Positions 24,669-32,305 of a stretch of DNA of 64,000 nt are shown piece after piece (positions within the stretch are counted from its first letter, which is position 1; every line of letters begins with the position of its first letter). The notes below the pieces were generated by a model, which searched no databases, was not told the origin of the DNA, and worked only from the letters and a program-made list of their open reading frames with translations. Source of the stretch: an uncultured Opitutia bacterium (GTDB taxonomy: Bacteria > Verrucomicrobiota > Verrucomicrobiia > Opitutales > Opitutaceae). The stretch is from assembly GCA_903872505.1 (NCBI GenBank), contig CAIQKV010000086.1, positions 38,270 to 102,269 of the forward strand, given 5' to 3'. A program made the translations under genes and the position numbers.

Positions 24669-25322
24669 ATGAAACCCGCGCACATCTTCACCGTGCTCAG
24701 CATGACCGGCGCGCTGCTCACCGGAGCCGCGCTGCCCTTGCCCGCCAAGGCTCAGGAAGCGCCCCGCGCCGTGTTCGTCACCCCCGCCACCCCCGCGGAG
24801 AAAGAAATTCAGAGTGCCGGCGACTATGCCATCGACCGCCTGATGCTCACGATGATGAACGAGGTGAAAATGGCCCTCGACTCGGGCACGCCGCAGGAAG
24901 CCGTGGATATGTGCCACCTGACGGGCCTGGCCACCAGCGGCGCCATTCCCGGACTGCCGCGGGTTAATGCCGTCAAGTTCACCAGCCTGAAAATCCGCAC
25001 CGCCTCCAATACACCCGATCCCGCCGACAAGCTCGCGCTCGACTACTTCGGCCAGGTCCCGGTGGCGGGCGCGGCGCAATCCCATTCCCTCGTCCAGCGC
25101 ATTGACACGCCCAACGGCGATCCGGAGTGGCGGGTGTACAAGCCCGTGGCCGTCACCTCCAAGTGCCTGATCTGCCATGGCAATCCCGCGGACCAGTCCC
25201 CCGCCCTGCGCGGCAAGCTCAAGGCGATCTTCCCCGAGGATCAGGCGCTCGGCTACAAAATCGGCGAATGGCGCGGGGTCATCCGCGTCACCGTGGGGGA
25301 AACCCCGACCTCGCTCCCGTGA
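24669..25322 (+). CDS. DUF3365 (Tll0287-like) c-type haem protein, copy 2
   Basis: A 217-residue paralogue of the preceding gene, with signal peptide at 1-28 (LSMTGALLTGAALPLPAKA). The haem site CLICH is at 166-170 in PEWRVYKPVAVTSKCLICHG, and the end FPEDQALGYKIGEWRGVIRVTV aligns with copy 1. The Cys-His pair at 82-83 is kept. The two copies clearly arose by tandem duplication but have diverged, so they may differ in ligand or partner. They may be separately expressed: a 147-base spacer with a TATACT box at 24636-24641 precedes this copy, without a good -35. Confidence 0.86.
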   Translation: MKPAHIFTVLSMTGALLTGAALPLPAKAQEAPRAVFVTPATPAEKEIQSAGDYAIDRLMLTMMNEVKMALDSGTPQEAVDMCHLTGLATSGAIPGLPRVNAVKFTSLKIRTASNTPDPADKLALDYFGQVPVAGAAQSHSLVQRIDTPNGDPEWRVYKPVAVTSKCLICHGNPADQSPALRGKLKAIFPEDQALGYKIGEWRGVIRVTVGETPTSLP

Positions 25323-25341
25323 GGTGAAAGACCGGCCGCGG

Positions 25342-25366
25342 GTTGACAACGTAATGCGTTGTCAAC
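25342..25366. repeat. Perfect 10-bp stem between convergent genes
   Basis: GTTGACAACG at 25342-25351 pairs perfectly with CGTTGTCAAC at 25357-25366 around loop TAATG. It sits between the ends of the haem protein gene (+) and the PrmB-like gene (-). A bidirectional terminator is likely from position, although no U run is present. Confidence 0.45.
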
Positions 25367-25376
25367 GGGCCCGGCC

Positions 25377-26300
25377 TCAGCCGCGCCAGGACTTCAGCCG
25401 CGCGGCGTGGATCACGCCCACGCAGTCCGCGCCGTCCGCGGTGTGGAGCCAGTGCGGCTCGAGCGCCGCAAATTCCCGGTCCATCGCCGCGCGCAGTCCG
25501 CCCACCTCGATCAGCACGATCCCCGCGGGCGTGAGCCGCGTGCGCGCCTCGCGCAGCAGCCGGCGGATGATGTCGAGCCCGTCGCGGCCGCCGTCGAGCG
25601 CCAGCCGCGGCTCCCGCTGGAACTCCGCCGGCAGGGCGTCACAGTGCGCGCTCGGCTCGTAGGGCGGATTGCTGAGGATCACGTCGTACTTCGCCGCGGG
25701 CACGACCGCGAACACGTCGCTGCGGTGCAGCGCGACGCGGCGCGTGAGCCGGTGCGCCCGGACGTTGATCGCGGCCACGGCCAGCGCGTCCGCGGAGAGG
25801 TCGATCGCGTCGACCCGGGCCGCCGGGAAATGCCGCGCCAGCAGGATCGCGAGGCAACCCGATCCGGTGCACACATCCGCCACCCGCCGCACCTGCGCCG
25901 GATCCGGCAGCCAGCCGTCGAGCTGCGCCGGGATGATTTCCACGAAATAGCTGCGGGGAATGATGACCCGCTCGTCCACGTAGAACTTCCGCCCGCCGAG
26001 CCAGGCTTCGCGCGTGAGGTAGGCCGCCGGCACGCGGTCCACCACGCGGCGGCGCAGCACGGCCTCCAGCTGGGCCCGCTCGGCGGCGGTGAGTTTCCGG
26101 GCCAGCACCCGGGCCGCGCTGCCGAGCGGCAGGCCGAGCGTGCGCAGCAGGAGGTACAGCGCCTCGTCGTGCGCGCTGGCCGCCACCTGCCCGAGCGCCA
26201 GCTGTTCGCGGGCGTAGGCCTTGACCGCCAGCCGCAGCCAGTCGCCCAGCGTCACGCACCGGGCCGCGCCGGACAGGGGGTTATGGTTTCGCCGGGTCAC
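25377..26300 (-). CDS. prmB: PrmB-like protein-(glutamine-N5) methyltransferase
   Basis: A 307-residue SAM methyltransferase of the HemK family with the catalytic motif NPPY (VILSNPPYEPS) and SAM motif DVCTGSGCLAI. The segment AYLTREAWLGGRKFYVDERV, followed by IIPRSYFVEII, is the hallmark of PrmB, which methylates a Gln of ribosomal protein L3, as against PrmC, which acts on release factors. The start used is a GTG overlapping the upstream gene by 20 bases; a GTG at 26255 would remove 15 residues. The longer form matches PrmB proteins, which have about a dozen residues before the first helix. Confidence 0.85.
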   Translation of the reverse strand: MTRRNHNPLSGAARCVTLGDWLRLAVKAYAREQLALGQVAASAHDEALYLLLRTLGLPLGSAARVLARKLTAAERAQLEAVLRRRVVDRVPAAYLTREAWLGGRKFYVDERVIIPRSYFVEIIPAQLDGWLPDPAQVRRVADVCTGSGCLAILLARHFPAARVDAIDLSADALAVAAINVRAHRLTRRVALHRSDVFAVVPAAKYDVILSNPPYEPSAHCDALPAEFQREPRLALDGGRDGLDIIRRLLREARTRLTPAGIVLIEVGGLRAAMDREFAALEPHWLHTADGADCVGVIHAARLKSWRG

Positions 26301-27099
26301 TGGCGGTCAGCACGTGTTCGTGGGCAAAGATGTGCGCGGCACAGTAGCACTGGTCGCCGGCGCACTTGGAGCAGTAGCGGAAATCCATCTGCGGGTCGGT
26401 CAGGTCGGTCTTGCCGCAGGTGTGGCAGCGGTGGCGCGGCTCCGGCGCGGCATTCGCCGTGGCGCTGCGCTGCACCTGGCGGGTCATCGTGCGCTTTTGG
26501 TGCCGCATGGCCTGCACGAGGTCGCGGCCGAAAAAGAGCAGGAAGTTGCCCACGGACGCGAGGATCTGCAGCCGCAGCGGCCAGTTGCCCACCACCAGAT
26601 AGTACGCGTTGGCGATCCAGGTGAGCAACGCGAGCCACTTGATCTTCACCGGCAGGATGAAAAAAATCGCCAGCTCGAAGTCGGGATTGAGCCAGGCGAA
26701 TGCGAGGAACACCGAGCCGGCGATGAACAGGTTGGTCGTCGGCGCGAACGGGGTGAGAAAGGCCACCGCGACCGTCAGCGCATAGCCGGTGAAGAGAAAC
26801 AGGTTGTAGCGAAACTCGCCCCAGAACCCCTCCAGCGCGGCGCCCATCAGGAAAAAAATGTACCAGGCAAACGCGGTGAACATGTAGCCGAACATGCCCG
26901 GCGGCGGCGGCATGAAGATGAATGTCAGCAACCGCCACCACTGGCCCTGGCGGGCCAGCTCGGGCACCAGCAGGAAATACCCCAGGTCCAGCAGCCCGAT
27001 CAGCGCCGAGAGCAGCACGAACACCTGCCCCATCACCAGCCAGAGCGAGAGGTGCGGCACGGCGTAGCGGCCGAGGCGGCGTTCCAGTTTGTCGAGCAT
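26281..27099 (-). CDS. Rhomboid-like membrane protein with C-terminal zinc ribbon
   Basis: A 272-residue protein with about six membrane helices at roughly 20-205, then a soluble tail. The tail holds two Cys pairs, CHTCGK and YCSKCAGD, followed by QCYCAAHIFAHEH, a likely zinc-binding ribbon. Segments LTFIFMPPPPGMFGYMFTAF and FFILPVKIKWLALLTWI resemble rhomboid/derlin-like folds. The catalytic GxSG motif is not visible where expected (LFIAGSVFLAF), so protease activity is doubtful. It lies 24 bases after the TPR gene on the same strand, and its 3' end overlaps the PrmB start. Function unknown. Confidence 0.72.
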   Translation of the reverse strand: MLDKLERRLGRYAVPHLSLWLVMGQVFVLLSALIGLLDLGYFLLVPELARQGQWWRLLTFIFMPPPPGMFGYMFTAFAWYIFFLMGAALEGFWGEFRYNLFLFTGYALTVAVAFLTPFAPTTNLFIAGSVFLAFAWLNPDFELAIFFILPVKIKWLALLTWIANAYYLVVGNWPLRLQILASVGNFLLFFGRDLVQAMRHQKRTMTRQVQRSATANAAPEPRHRCHTCGKTDLTDPQMDFRYCSKCAGDQCYCAAHIFAHEHVLTASDPAKP

Positions 27100-27123
27100 G
27101 GTCCGGGGGCGGCAATCGCCGGC

Positions 27124-27969
27124 TTACTTCTCGGGCGCGGCCGGGAACTGGGCAACGACCTTCTGCCGCTGCGCCGACAGCGCCGGCTCGGTCACGGTGT
27201 TGAGGAGCAGCCGGGCGCGGTCGAACTGGCCCTGCTTGACCAGGATATTCGCCGCGTGCAGCCGCATGGTCTGGCGCTCCACGTCCGACTGGGCCCGCTC
27301 CTCCAGCGTGCTCCACGCCTTCAGGGCGCCGTCCCAGTCGGGCGGGTCCAGGTCGTAAAAGGACTCGGCGTAACGGTAGGTGAACTCGATGCGGTCGGGC
27401 GCCAGCTCGGCGGCTTCCTGGAAGGCCTTGTGCATCGAGTGGTTCAGCCCGTCCGCCGTCCACTCGCCCGACTTGAGGAAGTCGTCGCGCGCCTCGTGCA
27501 GCAGCGTCCCGAGCTGGTAGTGGTAGAGCGGCTCCTTCGGTGCGAGCTTGATGGCGGCCATGAAATACGGGAGAGCCTCGAGCGGCCGGCCCTCCTCGGC
27601 GAGGAAGTTGCCGAGCTGGTTCTTGACGAGCGGCAGGTCCGGGTCGAGCTGGTTGGCCTTGAGCAGCATGGCCATGGCCGCCTTGCCCTGGCCGATCTTG
27701 CCGAGCAGGTAACCGTAGGCGGCATAACCGGCGGCGTACTTGGGGTTGTCCCGCAGCAGCAGCTCGTAGCCCTGGCTGATCTGCTGCATCTGCAATTGAA
27801 AGTTGTCCTCGTCGAACGACGGGCTCCGCTTGGCCGCCTCGGCCAGCAGGTCCTTCTGCCGCTCGACCAGCTGGCGCAGCGTCCGGTCGGCCATCGACTC
27901 GCTCTCAGTCGCGCGCAGGGCCGGGACGGCGGCCAGGGCCAGGGTCAGCAAAAGCAGGAGGGATTTCAT
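27124..27969 (-). CDS. Secreted TPR-repeat protein
   Basis: A 281-residue protein with a signal peptide at about 1-19 (LLLLLTLALAAVPALRA). It has at least three tetratricopeptide-type helical repeats between about 60 and 160 (for example YAAYGYLLGKIGQGKAAMAML and NFLAEEGRPLEALPYFMAA, shortened). A later part, LHAANILVKQGQFDRARLLL, forms another repeat. It is probably a periplasmic scaffold. The start was set at the ATG opening the signal peptide; the upstream fdhD gene ends 20 bases before it on the same strand. Specific partners are unknown. Confidence 0.75.
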   Translation of the reverse strand: MKSLLLLLTLALAAVPALRATESESMADRTLRQLVERQKDLLAEAAKRSPSFDEDNFQLQMQQISQGYELLLRDNPKYAAGYAAYGYLLGKIGQGKAAMAMLLKANQLDPDLPLVKNQLGNFLAEEGRPLEALPYFMAAIKLAPKEPLYHYQLGTLLHEARDDFLKSGEWTADGLNHSMHKAFQEAAELAPDRIEFTYRYAESFYDLDPPDWDGALKAWSTLEERAQSDVERQTMRLHAANILVKQGQFDRARLLLNTVTEPALSAQRQKVVAQFPAAPEK

Positions 27970-27988
27970 CGGGCCCAGTGCGACAGCC

Positions 27989-28804
27989 TCAATCGGCCAA
28001 GGTGCCGGCGTAAACATTCATCCGCGCGCCGCGCAGGAAGCCCACCAGGACCTGCCCGCTCGCCCGCGCAAACTCCACCGCCGCGCTCGTCGGCGCCGAG
28101 ATGGCCACGACGCACGGGATGCCCGCCGCCAGCGCCTTCTGCATGAGCTCGAACGAGACGCGCCCGCTCACCAGTAGCACGGTGCCCGCGAGCGGGAGCC
28201 GCTCGGCGAAAAACGCGTGGCCCACGACCTTGTCGAGGGCGTTGTGCCGCCCCACGTCCTCACGCACCACCTGCAGGCCGCCGGCGGCATCGAACAGCGC
28301 GCTCGCGTGGAGCCCGCCGGTCGCCGCAAATGCCGCCTGCGCCGCGCGCAGCCGGTCCGGCAGCGCCGCCAGCACGGCCCGGCGCGGGTGGAGAGGGGCG
28401 GGGATCAACGGAAACTGCATCCGCACCGCCTCAATGCTCGCCTTGCTGCAAATCCCGCAGCTGGACGAGGTGAAGACGTGCCGGGTCAGCCGCGCGATGT
28501 CCACCACGGCGCCCGGCGCCAGCACCACATCGAGGATGTTCTCCTCGGGCGCGCCGCCGTCGGCCCGGCAGTAAACCATGTCCAGCACCTCCTCGCGCCG
28601 GCGCACCAGGCCCTCGGTCACCAGGAAGCCGGCCACCAGCTCGCGGTCATGGCCGGGCGTGCGCATCACCACCGCCACGCTGTGCCCGCCCACCCGGATT
28701 TCCAGCGGCTCCTCGACCGCCACCACGTCCTCGCGCGCCTCGGGCGCCGCCGCGCCCTCGAGGCGGGTGAGGGACACGGCACGGGTGGACTGGGCGAGGG
28801 ACAT
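27989..28804 (-). CDS. fdhD: Formate dehydrogenase accessory sulfurtransferase FdhD
   Basis: A 271-residue FdhD, which transfers sulfur from IscS to the molybdenum cofactor of formate dehydrogenase. The working Cys pair is Cys116 and Cys119 in SSSCGICSKAS, equivalent to C121/C124 of E. coli. GHDRELVAGFLVTEGL near residues 51-66 and VREDVGRHNALDKVVGHA are diagnostic. No formate dehydrogenase subunit lies in the window. It is divergent from the LptF/G-type gene across a 254-base spacer that contains a long palindrome. Confidence 0.95.
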   Translation of the reverse strand: MSLAQSTRAVSLTRLEGAAAPEAREDVVAVEEPLEIRVGGHSVAVVMRTPGHDRELVAGFLVTEGLVRRREEVLDMVYCRADGGAPEENILDVVLAPGAVVDIARLTRHVFTSSSCGICSKASIEAVRMQFPLIPAPLHPRRAVLAALPDRLRAAQAAFAATGGLHASALFDAAGGLQVVREDVGRHNALDKVVGHAFFAERLPLAGTVLLVSGRVSFELMQKALAAGIPCVVAISAPTSAAVEFARASGQVLVGFLRGARMNVYAGTLAD

Positions 28805-28911
28805 GGCCCGAGCAAAGCGAATCGCGCGGGCACGGCCACGTTTTTGTGGCCCACGCAGGCCCCGACCCTCGTTTGGTTTTTCGGCCGGTGTCGCCGGCCC
28901 CGCACGCTATT

Positions 28912-28972
28912 GTAGCTACGAGCGTGAGCGAGTGGACCCACACCTCATCCACTCGCTTACGCTCGTGGCTAC
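28912..28972. repeat. Dispersed palindromic element, family I, copy 1
   Basis: Arms at 28912-28936 and 28948-28972 pair at 23 of 25 positions around an 11-base loop. The arm begins GTAGCTACGAGCGTGAGC. A second copy with nearly the same arms lies at 51662-51717. Flanking ATTGTA (28909-28914 region) and TACAAT near 28994 form an outer inverted pair. It lies between the divergent fdhD and lptF/G-type genes. Confidence 0.75.
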
Positions 28973-29058
28973 ACGCGACCCGACGTACAATTTCTCGAAC
29001 CGGCCGCGTTGCGGGTTGTCAGCGGGCGGTTCGTCTGCGAAGAACCTCGCGCCGCCCT

Positions 29059-30204
29059 GTGAACCTCCTCGACCGCTACATCTTCAAGAGCGTGCTTTTC
29101 ACCTGCCTCGCGGCGGTCGGGCTGTTCGCGTTCATCGTCCTGGTGCCCAACATCGCGCGCGACCTGCTCTCCTACGTGCTCGCCGGGCAGCTGTCGGCGG
29201 CGGTGTTCGGCAAGCTCATGCTGCTGCTCGTGCCCCTCGCCATCACCTACGCGCTGCCGATGGGGCTCCTGACGGGGGTGCTGCTGACGCTCGGCCGGCT
29301 GACCGCCGACCACGAGATCACCGCCATGCGCGCCGCCGGGATCAGCGTGCCGCGCCTCACCCGGTCGGTCCTGGTGCTTGGCCTGCTCGGCGCCGCGGTG
29401 GGGCTGTACTTCAACTTCGAATCGATGCCGCGCGCCCGGGTGGAATACCACCGCGAGCTGGCCGAGGCCGTGCGCACCAACTCGCTCAGCTTCATCGAGG
29501 AAAAGACCTTCCTCCGGAATTTCCCGGGTTACATGGTTTATGTGAACGAAAAGGCCGGCTCCGAGCTGAAGGACTTCTGGCTCTGGGAGCTGGACGACCA
29601 GAAGCGCGTGAAGCGGCTGGTGCGCGCCCAGTCCGGTCACCTCGAATATGACGACAGCGACAACTCGCTCATCCTGACCCTGACCCATGCGCAGGTGGAG
29701 ACGCGCGACGAGAAGAACCCGGAGAACTTCGCCGACGCCTCCCCGGTGGTTTCGTTCGAGCGGTCCGAGCCCGTGCGGCTCTCGCTCAACCGCTTCATCA
29801 AGCCCGGCGGCGTGCGCGTGAAGCAGGACTGGATGACCTTCAACCAGCTGCGGGCCGAGCGGGTGCGCCTCGGCGCGCGCGTGCCGCCCCCGGGGGCGGA
29901 GAAGGATTTCGCCCGCGACCGGATGAAGCTCGAGCTGGTCTACCAGGACAAGTTCAACACCGCGCTCGCCGTGTTTTCGCTCGCGCTCATCGGGGTGCCG
30001 CTCGGCATCAAGGTGTCCCGGCGCGAGACTTCGGCCAACTTCGGCGTGGCCCTGCTGCTCACCCTCGGCTACTATCTGCTCACCGTGGCGGTGAAGGCGC
30101 TGGACCGGCACCCGGAGTACCGGCCCGACCTCCTGATCTGGGTGCCCAACCTCCTGCTGCTCGCGCTCGGGGCGTGGCTGTTCACGCGGATCGAGCGGAA
30201 GTAG
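29059..30204 (+). CDS. LptF/LptG-family permease (YjgP/YjgQ)
   Basis: A 381-residue inner membrane protein of the LPS transport permease family, which with LptB extracts lipopolysaccharide from the inner membrane. The opening VNLLDRYIFKSVLFTCL is the family start; the GTG at 29059 was chosen for it. Three N-terminal helices come first, then a periplasmic beta-jellyroll with SFIEEKTFLRNFPGYMVYV, and three C-terminal helices (ALAVFSLALIGVPLGI). Members F and G cannot be assigned without a partner. It adjoins the aminoarabinose LPS-modification operon on the opposite strand. Confidence 0.9.
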   Translation: MNLLDRYIFKSVLFTCLAAVGLFAFIVLVPNIARDLLSYVLAGQLSAAVFGKLMLLLVPLAITYALPMGLLTGVLLTLGRLTADHEITAMRAAGISVPRLTRSVLVLGLLGAAVGLYFNFESMPRARVEYHRELAEAVRTNSLSFIEEKTFLRNFPGYMVYVNEKAGSELKDFWLWELDDQKRVKRLVRAQSGHLEYDDSDNSLILTLTHAQVETRDEKNPENFADASPVVSFERSEPVRLSLNRFIKPGGVRVKQDWMTFNQLRAERVRLGARVPPPGAEKDFARDRMKLELVYQDKFNTALAVFSLALIGVPLGIKVSRRETSANFGVALLLTLGYYLLTVAVKALDRHPEYRPDLLIWVPNLLLLALGAWLFTRIERK

Positions 30205-30205
30205 C

Positions 30206-31108
30206 TCACGCGGCCTGCCCGGCCACGAGGCCCGAGCGGCCGTCGATCGCGGCCATCACCTGGTCCCGCACGGGAATCGCCGCGCGGTTGGCCAGCAGCT
30301 CGCGCGCGAGGTCGTCCAGCCGGATGAATTCCACGCCGGCCTGCTGGCACGCAGCCAGCAACTGGCGGAACAACTGCCGCCGGCCCATGCCCTCGATCTC
30401 CGCGTGCACGGTGAGGATGTTCGGCTGGTCGGCGCGCAGCAGCGAAAGGTAGTGCGGCACGATCTTCGCATCGGGATATTCCGGCCGGCCCATCAGCTCG
30501 TCGAAGGTCGGCAGCGTGCTGGGGATTTCCAGCGTCGCGAACACCTGCCCGTCCACCCGCGGGAAAAACGGCGCCCCGCCTCGCGTATCGCTGGCGTACA
30601 GCAGCCCCGCCTCGTCGTAGACCTGGCGGCTCTTGGCGTTGCTCTGCCAGCCCGGTGCGCCCGCCGTGCGCGCCTCCGCCCCGAAGATCCGGAGATACTC
30701 GGCGCGCGCCGCGATGAACTCACCCCGCACCGCCTCGAGCGACATTTTCTGCAGGTAATCCTGCCAGCGATAATGATTGTGGCAGTGGATGCCGGTCTCG
30801 AAGCCGGCGTCGCGCACGGCGCGCATCACCCCGGCGTTGCGCCGCCCGATGTGCGGCGCGGGCAGCAGCGTGCCGTTCAGCAGCGTGCGCACGCCGTAGA
30901 TCGAGACCACGCTCGTGCGGCTGACTTTTGAGAAAAAACCCGGCCGGAACACCCGCGTGATGGCGCGGCCGGTCTGGTCCGGCCCGAGCGAAAACAGGAA
31001 GCACGCCGGGATCCCGGCATCCTGCAGGTCGGCCACCATGTCCGGCACCCCCACCCGCGTGCCGCGGTCGGTGTCGACGTCAACTTTGAGGGCGAGGCGG
31101 ATGGGCAT
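30206..31108 (-). CDS. arnD: Deformylase of the aminoarabinose pathway
   Basis: A 300-residue polysaccharide-deacetylase (NodB) domain enzyme of the ArnD type, which removes the formyl group from undecaprenyl-phosphate-4-deoxy-4-formamido-L-arabinose. Visible features: LALKVDVDTDRGT at the N-terminus (metal and catalytic Asp), ETGIHCHNHYRWQDYL with the metal-binding His residues, and GAPGWQSNAKSRQVYDEAGL. The start was set at the ATG giving MPIRLALKVD. It is the last gene of the arn operon, separated from the arnA decarboxylase gene by a 117-base palindrome-bearing spacer. Its stop is 1 base from the convergent permease gene. Confidence 0.92.
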   Translation of the reverse strand: MPIRLALKVDVDTDRGTRVGVPDMVADLQDAGIPACFLFSLGPDQTGRAITRVFRPGFFSKVSRTSVVSIYGVRTLLNGTLLPAPHIGRRNAGVMRAVRDAGFETGIHCHNHYRWQDYLQKMSLEAVRGEFIAARAEYLRIFGAEARTAGAPGWQSNAKSRQVYDEAGLLYASDTRGGAPFFPRVDGQVFATLEIPSTLPTFDELMGRPEYPDAKIVPHYLSLLRADQPNILTVHAEIEGMGRRQLFRQLLAACQQAGVEFIRLDDLARELLANRAAIPVRDQVMAAIDGRSGLVAGQAA

Positions 31109-31130
31109 GGTCAAACGACAGCCAGATTTC

Positions 31131-31220
31131 TTCACGCAAAGTCGCGAAGGCGCAAAGCATTCATGTTAGGTTCGCACCAGCCCGTACTCCGAACTTGGCG
31201 CCTTGGCGGCTGTGCGTGAA
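31131..31220. repeat. Intergenic inverted repeat between arnA decarboxylase and arnD (family III)
   Basis: Arms at 31131-31157 and 31194-31220 pair at 23 of 27 positions over a 36-base loop. Each arm contains TTCACGCA and AAGGCGC motifs of a widespread intergenic repeat type. It fills almost the whole spacer inside the arn operon. Confidence 0.6.
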
Positions 31221-31225
31221 AACCC

Positions 31226-32263
31226 TCACTCCAGCTGGTAGTCCTTGTGCGCGAGGTGGTAGTCGAGGGTCAGCTTGATCGCCGTCTTGAGGTTCACCTT
31301 CGGCGTCCAGCCGAGCTGCTTCTTCGCGTTCGCGATCGAGGGCACGCGCTTCTGGATGTCCTGGTAATACTTCCCAAAGTACTTGCCCGACGACACCACC
31401 ACGACCTTCGCCTTGGCGGCGCGCTCGCGGTACTCGGGGTAGTCCTTGAACGCCGTGATGATCAGCTTCGCGAGCTCGGCCACGCTCACGTCGTTCCGCG
31501 GGTTGCCGAGGTTGAAGATCTGGCGCGACGCCCGGCCGCCCTTGTTCTCGATGATGCGGAGCAGCGCATCCACGCCATCGTCGATGAAGGTGAAGGAGCG
31601 GCTCTGCTTGCCGCCGTCCACCAACTGCAGCGGCTTCTGGAAGATGACGTTGGAGATGAACTGCGTGAAGAGGCGCGAGCTGCCCTCCTTCGGCTCGAAC
31701 ACGTCGTCGAGCTTCGGCCCGATCCAGTTGAACGGCCGGAAGAGCGTGTAGTCCACGTTGTCGCGCACGCCGTACGCGTAGATCACGCGGTCGAGCAGCT
31801 GCTTCGAGCAGGCGTAGATCCAGCGCTGCCGCTCGATCGGGCCGTAGACCAGCGTGCTCGTCGCCTCGTCCAGCTCCTTGTCGGAGCACATGCCGTAGAC
31901 CTCCGACGTGGACGGGAAGATGATGCGCTTCTTGTACTTCGCGCACTGGCGAACGACGGCGAGGTTGGCCTCGAAATCGAGCTCGAAGACGCGCAGCGGG
32001 TCCTTGACGTACTGGATCGGGTTCGCGATCGCGACGAGCGGGATGACCGCGTCGCACTTTTTCACGTGGTACTCGATCCACTCGCGGTTGATGGTGACGT
32101 CGCCCTCGACGAACTTGAAGCGCGGGTTGCCGAGGCTGTCCTCGAGCTTGTGGCTGCCGATGTCCAGGCCGTATACCTCCCAGTCCTTCTGCTTGAGGAT
32201 CGCGCGGGTGAGCGAGCTGCCGATGAAACCGTTGGCGCCGAGGATGAGGACTTTGAGGGGCAT
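31226..32263 (-). CDS. UDP-glucuronate decarboxylase of the aminoarabinose pathway (ArnA C-terminal half)
   Basis: A 345-residue short-chain dehydrogenase corresponding to the C-terminal half of E. coli ArnA. It oxidises and decarboxylates UDP-glucuronate to UDP-4-keto-arabinose using NAD. The Rossmann motif is GANGFIG at 9-15. The catalytic Ser120-Glu121 lie in FPSTSEVYGM (Ser433/Glu434 of ArnA), and Tyr150/Lys154 are in the YxxxK motif. The Arg of QSRSFTFID matches Arg619. It is separate from the formyltransferase gene upstream by 42 bases, so the two ArnA domains are two proteins here. Confidence 0.92.
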   Translation of the reverse strand: MPLKVLILGANGFIGSSLTRAILKQKDWEVYGLDIGSHKLEDSLGNPRFKFVEGDVTINREWIEYHVKKCDAVIPLVAIANPIQYVKDPLRVFELDFEANLAVVRQCAKYKKRIIFPSTSEVYGMCSDKELDEATSTLVYGPIERQRWIYACSKQLLDRVIYAYGVRDNVDYTLFRPFNWIGPKLDDVFEPKEGSSRLFTQFISNVIFQKPLQLVDGGKQSRSFTFIDDGVDALLRIIENKGGRASRQIFNLGNPRNDVSVAELAKLIITAFKDYPEYRERAAKAKVVVVSSGKYFGKYYQDIQKRVPSIANAKKQLGWTPKVNLKTAIKLTLDYHLAHKDYQLE

Positions 32264-32305
32264 GAGAGAAAGGATTGAGATCGGACGTTTGGGGAAACGC
32301 TCCCG

